Source: Flavivirga abyssicola (GTDB taxonomy: Bacteria > Bacteroidota > Bacteroidia > Flavobacteriales > Flavobacteriaceae). From it: a stretch of DNA of 64,000 nt. Below, in pieces: positions 24,688 through 32,718 of the stretch. Position 1 is the stretch's first letter. Every line of letters starts with the position of its first letter. The notes below the pieces were generated by a model, which was not told the DNA's origin, ran no database searches, and saw only the letters and a list, made by a program, of their open reading frames with translations. The stretch covers positions 917,001 to 981,000 of the forward strand of contig NZ_CP141266.1 of assembly GCF_030540775.2 (NCBI RefSeq), in the 5' to 3' direction. The translations under genes were made by a program, and so were the position numbers.

Positions 24688-25796
24688 CTCTAAAAAAGCT
24701 TTATGGATCTCTTTTGCTCTGTACTATTGGTAGTATTGGGCTTATGGCTCTTTTGTTTGTTTTTACTAAAAAAAGTATTACTAGGGATAATAGTTTTAAA
24801 CGGGGGTTTCTTTATAATTCCCCTGAGAAAATCCATGAACTGGATCTTGAATATAATGGGTATTATATTGCTGGCGCAGACCAGGAACAAATCTATCTGG
24901 GAAGCCCAGGATCGCCTTTATTTCTGACGGTTGTAGACTCGGCCCTTCAAAGTAAAGAGGTGATTCACTTATCTATGGATCAGGATAGCCTCCCCATGCG
25001 TTCGCCTCAGCTTCGGGTGGTCCCACCTTACTTCTTTTTAACCGATGGGACCATTCCTTATATTCTTAGAGGGAATACTAAAGACTGGAAGGCACATTCC
25101 ATGCTGGATGATCCCCTTTATTTTACCAATGCACAGCCTATAGACTCGGTCACTTTGGCGATTCGGGCTATTAGCAATAAAACGAATGAGTTTGTACTAG
25201 GGACTATAAAACTTGAAGACTCGGCTACTATGAGACTCTCCCATGAGCTTTTACAAAAACAGGTGGATGGACTTTTTGATGTCGATGGCATGCTTCAATA
25301 CAATCAACAGCGGAAGCAAATGGTGTATACTTACCGTTATCGTAATCAATATATCGTGGCTAATGATAGTCTCCAACTTCAATTTCTTGGTAAGACCATA
25401 GATACCATTAGCCAGGCACAAATACAAGTGGGTACTATTGCTTCTAAAAACAAACATAAAATGGCCGCGCCTGCCCTTACCGTGAATAGAAACAGTGCCA
25501 CCTCTGGAGATTATCTTTTTATAAACTCCAGAAGGCTGGGACAATCGGAGTCGCTTGTGCTATGGGAACAGTCTTCGCTTATCGATGTCTATAATATGGA
25601 GAAAGATCGCTATGAATTTAGCTTTTATGTGGAAGATATAGATGAAAATAAACTAAAATCGTTCTTTGTGCTTCATGATAAATTTATAGGCCTTATTGGG
25701 AACCATATGGTTACTTATCAACTGGGTGATCATTTTAAACAGAAACCGCCGTCTACCATTATGGCACAAAAACAAAAGACGGATGACCAAAAATAA
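24684..25796 (+). CDS. membrane-anchored 370-residue protein of the cassette, copy B
   Basis: Identical to copy A over all 370 residues: N-terminal anchor about 8-28, then a beta-strand-rich extracytoplasmic domain, possibly propeller-like. Perfect identity next to strongly diverged neighbours points to recent duplication or gene conversion of this block. Function unknown. Confidence 0.7.
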   Translation: MTLKKLYGSLLLCTIGSIGLMALLFVFTKKSITRDNSFKRGFLYNSPEKIHELDLEYNGYYIAGADQEQIYLGSPGSPLFLTVVDSALQSKEVIHLSMDQDSLPMRSPQLRVVPPYFFLTDGTIPYILRGNTKDWKAHSMLDDPLYFTNAQPIDSVTLAIRAISNKTNEFVLGTIKLEDSATMRLSHELLQKQVDGLFDVDGMLQYNQQRKQMVYTYRYRNQYIVANDSLQLQFLGKTIDTISQAQIQVGTIASKNKHKMAAPALTVNRNSATSGDYLFINSRRLGQSESLVLWEQSSLIDVYNMEKDRYEFSFYVEDIDENKLKSFFVLHDKFIGLIGNHMVTYQLGDHFKQKPPSTIMAQKQKTDDQK

Positions 25797-25827
25797 AAAA
25801 AACATACTGGAATACCAGAAAACAATA

Positions 25828-25895
25828 CTGCAGTCAGGGCTAAGACCGAAAACCTGTAAAATAGAGTAGGTCGTTAATTTTTAAATATCTATATT
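25828..25895 (+). ncRNA. conserved 68-nt leader, copy 5
   Basis: Identical to copy 2 and part of the identical block. It ends at the ATG of cysteine protein 6. Confidence 0.65.
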
Positions 25896-26207
25896 ATGAA
25901 ATCTAATTTTTTTAAAATCGTTTTACCGGCTTTTGCGCTTATGTTAGCAATCACAGCTTCGCTGGCTTTTACTTCTGCTAATAATGATGTGGCTGAGGAC
26001 ACTACTATTGAAATTACTACAGCGTTCTACAAAAATGGTCTTGGCAACCCTTGTGTACTGGTAAATCCTGTTTCATGTCAAGTTGAATTTGTAGAAGACA
26101 AGCCTTGCACAATTTCACTTCAAGGTGTTGATCGTCAATTATTTATGACTGAAACACAAACCTCTTGTACTGTTCTTTTATATGAATGGGAGGGCCCACA
26201 AGAATAA
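25896..26207 (+). CDS. secreted small four-cysteine protein 6 (DUF6520-like), cassette B
   Basis: 103 residues, Cys at 53, 61, 71 and 91. Shares residues 1-34 exactly with protein 3, then diverges (DTTIEITTAFYKNGLG versus EEDAVTIAYYKDGIG), keeping PVSCQVEFVEDKPC and SCTVLLYE. The divergence begins at nucleotide 26000 and continues through the terminator into the end of the T9SS gene. Confidence 0.78.
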   Translation: MKSNFFKIVLPAFALMLAITASLAFTSANNDVAEDTTIEITTAFYKNGLGNPCVLVNPVSCQVEFVEDKPCTISLQGVDRQLFMTETQTSCTVLLYEWEGPQE

Positions 26208-26223
26208 TCTTTTCAAAGATTAG

Positions 26224-26253
26224 AAAAGGGTGCCCTTTTTTGGGCACTTTTTT
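26224..26253 (+). terminator. terminator after cysteine protein 6
   Basis: AAAAGGGTGCCC pairs with GGGCACTTTTTT. Confidence 0.78.
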
Positions 26254-26377
26254 AATGAATTCATGTTTCATAAGTTTGCTAAAACTTTATGATTGAGTCA
26301 ACTAGCAGCAAGTTAATCCATTCACTAAAAATTTCTACTGTAAGCAATTTTTGAAACGTTCGATCCCACGACGATGA

Positions 26378-27967
26378 CTATTTCTTGATAACTTTTTTAG
26401 TTTCTGTACCTAGACGGGTATGTATCTGTAAAAAATAGAGTCCCTTTGATAAATTGCCCATATCAATACTTTGCTTTTTACTCTCTAATACCAATTGCCC
26501 TAATTTATTATACATTTGAATCGATTTTAAATCCGATATATTTTTGATATGTAGCATATTTTCTACCGGATTAGGGTATACTCTTGCTTTTTCAGACCTA
26601 TTCACTTCTTCAACAGATAATGATGTTGATAGAGATACTGACAAATTATCAAACCGAAAATGTGTATTAATTGGTGATGTTATCGTAAAGGCTGTAATAC
26701 CTGTCCAACTTAAGGATACGGTATTTCCTGGAACAACACCTTCCACTAAAGATACCACTACTGGGGAATTATTCCCCCCAGTAGGAATAAAGGTATAATT
26801 TATATTAGCTTCAGCCGCTTCTAATGGAAAAACAGAATAAATATCAACCGTTTTATCAAAGGTAAAGGTCACCGAAGTACTACTACCTGTACCAAGAATA
26901 TTATCAAAAATACCTTTCCAACCAAGGCCTTCTGTCACAAAAGTATCACCAGCACGTGTACTATCATCATTTTTAAATGTCACTGTAATACCATCTATAA
27001 TCTCTGTGACATTGTTACCGTTATCTACTGCTGTTTCCCATCCAAATACAGTGGGGTCATCAAACCTATGGATTGATAGATTGTCAAACAAAAACTCTAA
27101 AGCTCCTGGTGCTGAAACCGTAAAGGATGTCACATCGATCCAGTTTAAAGCCACTGTTCCTGCCGCTCCACCTGTAAGTGGTACCACTTTTGGTAAATTA
27201 TCACCTCCTGTCGGGGTAAAGGTTAAATTTTCATTCGTACCAAACCCATCTCTTGGTATAATGGATTTGATGGTTACAGCCTGATCAAAGCTAAAGGTAA
27301 CCGAAGTTGTTAATCCGCTTGATAATGCGACATTTCCAGTTGTTCCTCCAACCCCTGAACCATTATCATGTAAAGAAATATCTATATCTGAAACTGTAAG
27401 GGTAATGCCATCTATGGTTTCGGTGATCGTGTTCCCGTTATCTACTGCATTCGTATCAAAATCAAATACACTGGGATCGTTGATGGCATATATTGATAGG
27501 TCATCAAATAAAAATTGTATACTTCCCATTGATGATACCGTAAACGATGTTACGTTAACCCAGTTTAAAGCTACTGTTTCTTCTGGTGCTGCTCCACCTT
27601 CCAGTAATACCGTAACTGGTGAATTATCACCTCCTGTTGGAGTAAAGGTTAAATTTGTATTCGTACCATTTACATCTATTGGTATAATGGAATTAATGGC
27701 TACGCCACGATTAAAGCTAAAGGTCACTGAAGTCGTTGTTCCGCTTGATAATACCACATTTCCTGTAACACCTCCAAATCCTATACCGCTATCAAATAAA
27801 GAGATCCCGGCATCTGAAACGGTAAGTGTAATACCATTTATGGTCTCGGTGATATCGTTTCCGTTAACTTCTGCATTGGTGTCAAAATCAAATACTGTTT
27901 GAGTTTGAGCTCCAACTATATTAATAACAAGTGTTAGTATTGCAAAAAGGCATGTCGCTTTCTTCAT
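26378..27967 (-). CDS. T9SS-secreted repeat surface protein, copy B
   Basis: 529 residues, same architecture as copy A: signal peptide, three ~140-residue repeats, T9SS sorting domain (VYPNPVENMLHI, NKLGQLVLES, LSKGLYFLQI, KKVIKK). It is identical to copy A up to about residue 336 (TFKNDDST). The third repeat and the sorting domain then differ substantially. Equal total length suggests selection on architecture. Convergent with cysteine protein 6. Confidence 0.82.
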   Translation of the reverse strand: MKKATCLFAILTLVINIVGAQTQTVFDFDTNAEVNGNDITETINGITLTVSDAGISLFDSGIGFGGVTGNVVLSSGTTTSVTFSFNRGVAINSIIPIDVNGTNTNLTFTPTGGDNSPVTVLLEGGAAPEETVALNWVNVTSFTVSSMGSIQFLFDDLSIYAINDPSVFDFDTNAVDNGNTITETIDGITLTVSDIDISLHDNGSGVGGTTGNVALSSGLTTSVTFSFDQAVTIKSIIPRDGFGTNENLTFTPTGGDNLPKVVPLTGGAAGTVALNWIDVTSFTVSAPGALEFLFDNLSIHRFDDPTVFGWETAVDNGNNVTEIIDGITVTFKNDDSTRAGDTFVTEGLGWKGIFDNILGTGSSTSVTFTFDKTVDIYSVFPLEAAEANINYTFIPTGGNNSPVVVSLVEGVVPGNTVSLSWTGITAFTITSPINTHFRFDNLSVSLSTSLSVEEVNRSEKARVYPNPVENMLHIKNISDLKSIQMYNKLGQLVLESKKQSIDMGNLSKGLYFLQIHTRLGTETKKVIKK

Positions 27968-28670
27968 AATTTAGTTAGTTTAATTTTTGGTTAGTTTTGA
28001 ACGATCTAAGTTTTCCTAAATGATGAGGAATAGTATTTTTAATTAGCAAAATTCTTGTTGTAGTTGTTGTTGAAAACACCTTCATTTTAACGAAATTATT
28101 CATTTTAGGTTACTTTAGACTGTTCTTGTTAACACAACATTTCCAAAAAAACGGGTGGTATAATTTAAAAGATATTTTATTATAACTTTTCTACTTTACG
28201 GTTTACACTTATTTTAAGGGCTATATCTGACTGTTTTTATGATATCTTAATCTTATCGATAAACAAGGAAAAAGATACTAGATATAAGGTTTAAGATTAA
28301 AACCTAAATTCTTTATTTACATCTTATTGAATTGTTTTTATGAAAATATTTTTTTTCAAGGAAAAAGATTTTTTTGAACCACTATTTTATAATAGGTTTT
28401 AAATCACTTTATGCATTGGAACTTCTTGATGAAGTTTTCAGATACAGTAAAGTATGATATTTTATAAGTTCTTGCTTAGCACCGCTTAGGTGAAACTTAA
28501 AAATGTAGCAAAGCGCTATACTTTGCAGTAGCTGGATGCTGTAATCGTTTTTCCAATGCATTAAGTGGGTTTAATATAAGGTACACTACCAGATACCAAA
28601 AACATTTATCCTAAATTTAACCCAGAAGGTTCTGTACAGACAAATTTGGTGCTCAAAATGCAGTTTTACT
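27968..28670. other. intergenic upstream of T9SS gene copy B
   Basis: Apart from the conserved motif at 28149-28170, it holds the ~350-bp block collinear with 22390-22740 and no gene. Identity with copy A's upstream sequence ends at 27983, just past the start codon. Confidence 0.6.
28149..28170 (-). promoter_or_regulatory. conserved motif upstream of T9SS gene, copy 2
   Basis: AAACGGGTGGTATAATTTAA on the plus strand, about 180 bases upstream of the start. Confidence 0.45.
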
Positions 28671-28732
28671 AACAAATCCTTCTTATGCAAGTGTTTATCC
28701 TTTTTAAATAAATTTTATTCCGCACCTTTGTA
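28671..28732 (+). repeat. promoter-like element, copy 13
   Basis: AACAAATCCTTCTTATGCAAG, TTTATCCTTTTTAAATAA and the end CACCTTTGTAA. Nearly identical to copy 10. Confidence 0.68.
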
Positions 28733-28774
28733 ATATTAATAAACAACTTGAACGTGAATCTTGAATAAGAAAAT

Positions 28775-28938
28775 TTATGTCAGTTAGAGTGATTTTTGCA
28801 AAAAATCGTATCGAAAACCTGTCTGCCGACCTTTAGGCAGGCAAGTAAATTTTCGCCCAAAAAAGCTTCTCGATACAAAATTCTTCCAGAATTTCACTCG
28901 AAGTGACATCTTGAACTCTTAAGCAAGATTCACATTAT
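28775..28938. repeat. dispersed repeat inserted in a decayed cassette
   Basis: CTGTCTGCCGACCTTTAGGCAGGCAAG forms a small stem (28820-28846), followed by GCTTCTCGATAC, TTCTTCCAGAATTTCACTCG and AAGATTCACATTA, matching about 5650-5720. Compared with the sibling at 22795-22829 it separates the promoter-like element from the mauE-like remnant, so it looks like an insertion. Confidence 0.55.
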
Positions 28939-29100
28939 TTATTAATATTCATAGGAAGTATTAAACATCCATTAGGTTTCATCTAATTCTTATTTATAAT
29001 CATAGCATTATTTATAAGCTGAGAGGTCACTTCAAAGGGAATAAAGCCTTCCGTTTTAACGGCTCAAATACAAAAACTCTAGAATACTAGACTTTAGAAC
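28939..29100 (+). pseudogene. heavily decayed mauE-like cassette remnant
   Basis: ATTAATATTCATAGGAAGTA, then CATCCATTAGG and TTCTTATTTATAAT can be followed against the remnant at 22829. The original ATG has become ATA and stops interrupt the frame. Beyond about 29000 similarity is lost. Confidence 0.5.
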
Positions 29101-29128
29101 ACACACACTAGCATTCCGATAAATAATA

Positions 29129-29197
29129 CTGCAGTCAGGACTAAGACCGAAAACCTGTAAAATAGAGTAGGTCATTAATTTTTTAAATATCTATATC
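29129..29197 (+). ncRNA. conserved leader, copy 6 (69 nt)
   Basis: As copy 3, with one extra T in the AT-rich part near the ATG; pairing segments unchanged. Confidence 0.63.
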
Positions 29198-29506
29198 ATG
29201 AAATCTAAAATTTTTAAAACCGTTTTTCCTGCTTTTGCACTTATGTTAGCTATCATGGCTTCACTTGCTTTAACTTCTGCTAATAATGATGTGGCTGAGA
29301 AAGAAGAGGATGCCACTAAAATCACTATAGCACTCTACAAAAACGGTATTGGTCAACCTTGTGTAGAGGTACAGGATGTTTGTTGTCAAGAAGAAGTCGC
29401 AGAAGAGCTTTGCACAATTAACGTAAATGGTATTGACCGCCAACTATTCAAAGCTCGAACACATACCTCTTGTAATATTCTTTTGTATAAATGGCAAGGG
29501 TATTAG
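29198..29506 (+). CDS. secreted small cysteine protein 7 (DUF6520-like)
   Basis: 102 residues, Cys at 55, 62, 63, 72 and 92. Motifs QPC, VCCQEEVAEELC, GIDRQLFKARTHTSC and LLYKWQGY. It resembles protein 4 most closely (double cysteine, same remnant upstream), so proteins 4 and 7 descend from the same ancestral position in the duplicated block. Signal peptide as in the siblings. Its terminator is split by a repeat. Confidence 0.76.
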   Translation: MKSKIFKTVFPAFALMLAIMASLALTSANNDVAEKEEDATKITIALYKNGIGQPCVEVQDVCCQEEVAEELCTINVNGIDRQLFKARTHTSCNILLYKWQGY

Positions 29507-29508
29507 AG

Positions 29509-29677
29509 AAAGAGATGCTGTCTGAAAAGTGATTGTGATTTACTTTGCCAGGTTGAGCTTGTCGAAACCAGTATTGATTATCAAAAAAGTTAAAATATTT
29601 AGACAGAATATGCGTTGAGCCATGTCGAAGTACTCAATATGACATTGATATTTGCTCTTCAGGCAGCCTCTTTTTTT
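29509..29677 (+). terminator. terminator with its loop enlarged by a repeat
   Basis: Left arm AAAGAGATGCTGTCTGAA (about 29509-29525) and right arm TTCAGGCAGCCTCTTTTTTT (29658-29677) pair with a two-base bulge. Sibling terminators have loops of under 15 bases. Here about 130 bases with palindromic TTGAGCTTGTCGAAACC and GTCGAAGTACTCAATATGAC sequence lie between the arms. Confidence 0.5.
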
Positions 29678-29678
29678 A

Positions 29679-30043
29679 GTAAACCCATGTTTTACAAGTT
29701 TGCATTATAAAGCACATTAAAGTCAATAATCTTCGAGGCAGATCTATAACGCTTTTTAGGTTATAATTTATATGATCGAACCTACCTCTTTTAAGCAAAA
29801 TTAGTATTTCGGCAAACTCAATGCCAGCCCTGTTATCAAAAAAGTTACAAACTTTCACAAGTTAGACATAGTAGCTCTTGAGCTACGAAACACCAATAAT
29901 TAATTAACACATATGATACGACATCTCAACCATGCCTTATTGTGTATCGCATTAGTTTTTTATGTGGAAGTATAATCAATTAAAAAAATCGAAAAGAAAT
30001 TTAGTTAACAACTTTTCAAACAATCATAATTATTTAATAAGAC
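29679..30043. other. intergenic, end of the array
   Basis: AT-rich, no gene, no further copy of leader or promoter-like element. A short reverse frame here has no support. Confidence 0.5.
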
Positions 30044-30772
30044 TTAATAATTATTAATCCGTATCACAGTATTTCTCACTCCGAATGGAAATCCAAAATC
30101 TAATTCACGCAAAACCAGTGTTAGATTCTTCTTAGTTGATACATCTTTGTTAATATTATCCATATCCAAAGGGTCTAGGGTAAATCTGGATAATAAATTA
30201 CCTGAAAGACCTCTAAACTCAAAGGTATAACTACCATCTGCTTTCTTAGCTGGAAAGGCTATATAATCAGAAGCAGACTGGAAATCCAATCCAGAAACAC
30301 TAATAGTGTTTTCTTCTGGAACCTCAATATCTATCGGTCCTGCAGTTTTAGACAAGTTTACAAATCGAACCCCTACAAGACTGTCTGTAAATTGTTTAAC
30401 ATTATCTTCTATTAAAAGGCCCTCTTCGCTGCCCGAAAATCCATAAAGATATAGTGAGTGAATTCCTGGTTTTAAATTTAATGATTCAGAATAAATCGGG
30501 TTTAAGGTATCACTTTCTGAAACAACTTCTACTTCACTATTAATACTTGCTTTAACAGTGAAATTTGAGAAAGCATTGAAATCTATTTTTGCCTCTGTTG
30601 TTGCATATTGAATGGGGTTAGTACCTGTCTTAACAATGACACGAGGCACACCATTAATAATATTGATGACTTTAATAGTTGCTAATTGCGTAATATCATT
30701 ATCTTCTTCACTGCAAGACAATGCTATCGAGGTAAAGAAAAATACAATTACTAATTTAAAAATTGATTTCAT
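30044..30772 (-). CDS. DUF4397-type lipoprotein
   Basis: 242 residues. Lipoprotein signal MKSIFKLVIVFFFTSIALSC (Cys 20). The body shows the DUF4397 pattern of extracytoplasmic beta-sandwich proteins (IKVINIINGVPRVIV, then SLVGVRFVNLSKTAGPIDIEVPEE about 130-153). Last gene of the leftward SusC/D-TlpA locus, 21 bases after the TlpA-like gene, so co-transcribed. Role unknown; likely a surface or periplasmic accessory lipoprotein. Confidence 0.72.
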   Translation of the reverse strand: MKSIFKLVIVFFFTSIALSCSEEDNDITQLATIKVINIINGVPRVIVKTGTNPIQYATTEAKIDFNAFSNFTVKASINSEVEVVSESDTLNPIYSESLNLKPGIHSLYLYGFSGSEEGLLIEDNVKQFTDSLVGVRFVNLSKTAGPIDIEVPEENTISVSGLDFQSASDYIAFPAKKADGSYTFEFRGLSGNLLSRFTLDPLDMDNINKDVSTKKNLTLVLRELDFGFPFGVRNTVIRINNY

Positions 30773-30793
30773 AAGTTCGGTTATTATTGTTTT

Positions 30794-32125
30794 TTATTCT
30801 TCTTCTAACTCTAAATATTTACGAATCAATGGCTCTAGCCTTGCGCCACGTGCATTGGTGTCTACAATAACACCTTCTTTATTTAACAACCATACTGTAG
30901 GTAATGCTTTAATTTTATACAAGGCGTGAAAGCTTACAGAAGCCTGTGATCCCTTGTCTAAACGTTGTGGCCAATTGGCTCCAGTCTTTTTAAGGATATC
31001 CTGTATACCACTTTTGGCAGCATCGTCATTGGCAGCAATCCCAATCACTTCAAAGCCTTGATCACGGTATTTATCATATAATTTTCTAACATGCGGCATT
31101 TCCTTAATACAAGGCCCACAATAAGTTGCCCAAAAATCAATAAGTACGACTTTACCACGCATAGTAGCAAGATCTATATGGCTACCATCCATAGCTGTAA
31201 ATGTTATGTCTAGAGGCTTAGCATGGTCCATTATTTTTAAAGCCTCTATAGCGGCTATATTTTCACTCGCCAATTTATGCAAAGTTTTAATACCTATTTG
31301 GTCTGCTAATGTATTATGAGTCCCCGTGGTCTCATAAAAATAATGCCAATAGGTATCTGAAGCAGTTACAGAATAATTTTTGATAAATCCTAAAACACTT
31401 TGAACACATTCAGAGACTATTTCCAATACGGCATATTTATTAACAAAACGTTCTAATCGTAAACAGATGTGTTGCCAATATTGTACTTCAAAACGGTTCC
31501 AATAATTAGCTTCTGATTTTTCTTTTATTAATTTTTGATCTAACTTCAAAGCATGATTGAGCTCACGTTTAATCAATTGAAATTCGGCAACTGCTTTAGT
31601 CTCCATATCTACATTGGAATTAAGCACACTACTCACCATATCATCCCCTGTTTGTCGCCATTGTTTATATGCTATATCATCTACAGGTACTAACCGTAAA
31701 GCTCTTTTAAAATCTTTTGAAGGAATGATAGCTATAACCGCTTTTAAACTATCAGAAACTACTTTCGATATAAACGAAGGTTCTGCATAGGGACTAAAAA
31801 ACATGGATAAAGCCTGACCACGACGTGTATCTTTTGGGTATTTGTCCCAAAATACTTTTACTAGTCTTGAGCGATTTTTCATCAATTCATCCATATATCT
31901 TCGCCTTTCTATAACATCCCCCTTTTTAGAAGCCTGATAACCAGTCCCCAAATTAGACATAACATCAATTAATTCTTCCCAGTCTATATCGGCTTGTGTT
32001 TTTATAACTGGTGTATTGGTAATTGCCTTTTGTGCCTGTATGGTGCTTGTAAAGCAGATAAGCGTGAGTAGTAATACCGTCGCATATTTTGGTAATTTTA
32101 TTTTATTATATATTGTTGTTTTCAT
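30794..32125 (-). CDS. TlpA-like thioredoxin-domain protein
   Basis: 443 residues with a signal peptide (ends about TSTIQAQ). The N-terminal ~300 residues are helical and of unknown type. The C-terminal thioredoxin domain has WATYCGPCIKEMPHVRKLYDKY (active-site CGPC near residue 335), VIGIAANDDAA and the cis-proline region ALPTVWLLNKEG. Such proteins reduce disulfides in the periplasm. It is in one run with the DsbD N-terminal-like gene (about 100 bases apart), a likely thiol partner. Confidence 0.85.
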   Translation of the reverse strand: MKTTIYNKIKLPKYATVLLLTLICFTSTIQAQKAITNTPVIKTQADIDWEELIDVMSNLGTGYQASKKGDVIERRRYMDELMKNRSRLVKVFWDKYPKDTRRGQALSMFFSPYAEPSFISKVVSDSLKAVIAIIPSKDFKRALRLVPVDDIAYKQWRQTGDDMVSSVLNSNVDMETKAVAEFQLIKRELNHALKLDQKLIKEKSEANYWNRFEVQYWQHICLRLERFVNKYAVLEIVSECVQSVLGFIKNYSVTASDTYWHYFYETTGTHNTLADQIGIKTLHKLASENIAAIEALKIMDHAKPLDITFTAMDGSHIDLATMRGKVVLIDFWATYCGPCIKEMPHVRKLYDKYRDQGFEVIGIAANDDAAKSGIQDILKKTGANWPQRLDKGSQASVSFHALYKIKALPTVWLLNKEGVIVDTNARGARLEPLIRKYLELEEE

Positions 32126-32226
32126 ACGTTTAATTGTTAGTTATGGTACTTCTAACTATCTATAAATAAGTCTTTGTTCTTCGTTCTAACTAAGAAGCGG
32201 TCTTGGTCCTCTTTTAAAATCATACA

Positions 32227-32703
32227 TCATCTAACTTTAATCACTACATCTACTTTTTCCCTAACCGGTGGATAACAGATATCACCATTACAAGTTTGAT
32301 AGATGATATTGGCTTTAATAGTATGTTTACCTGATACTGCACCCTTTTCCACCTCAAAATTTTGGCACATACGTACGTCCTTACCACTATAGGTATCAAA
32401 AAATCTATTTTTATCCGGTAGCTCTAACCCGTTTATTTTTTTTACCCCCTCTGGTACTTTAAAGGTTACTTTGGTAGGAATTTTTCCTTTTGAGGTATTA
32501 AGCGCAACGGGTGCATATACATACCAACTGGGTTGGATATTAAACACGGTATTTATAGTAAACACATCTCCTACCTGTACCATTTCCGGGGCTTCTATAG
32601 TATAACTCACAGGGTCCTTTGATGCTTCTTGTGCCATCACAAACGAACTCATCATACTTACTAATAAACAATATGTCAGTGCGATTTTCACTTTATAAAA
32701 CAT
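32227..32703 (-). CDS. DsbD N-terminal-like periplasmic thiol protein
   Basis: 158 residues: signal peptide to about residue 25, then a single immunoglobulin-like domain. The closing IIYQTCNGDICYPPVREKVDVVI carries the Cys pair and CYPP typical of the DsbD alpha domain. The membrane and C-terminal thioredoxin domains of full DsbD are absent, so it must work with a separate electron donor. The adjacent TlpA-like protein is the obvious candidate partner. Confidence 0.85.
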   Translation of the reverse strand: MFYKVKIALTYCLLVSMMSSFVMAQEASKDPVSYTIEAPEMVQVGDVFTINTVFNIQPSWYVYAPVALNTSKGKIPTKVTFKVPEGVKKINGLELPDKNRFFDTYSGKDVRMCQNFEVEKGAVSGKHTIKANIIYQTCNGDICYPPVREKVDVVIKVR

Positions 32704-32718
32704 AGTTAACTATTTTAA

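Noticed and set aside
18304-27983. The duplicated cassettes considered as an insertion sequence or composite transposon
   Set aside because: No transposase, integrase or terminal inverted repeats were found at the block borders 18304/24140 and 22140/27983.
17664-29197. Six near-identical short repeats with variable sequence between them, considered as a CRISPR-like array
   Set aside because: Spacing is hundreds to thousands of bases, each repeat ends at a start codon, and no cas genes are present.
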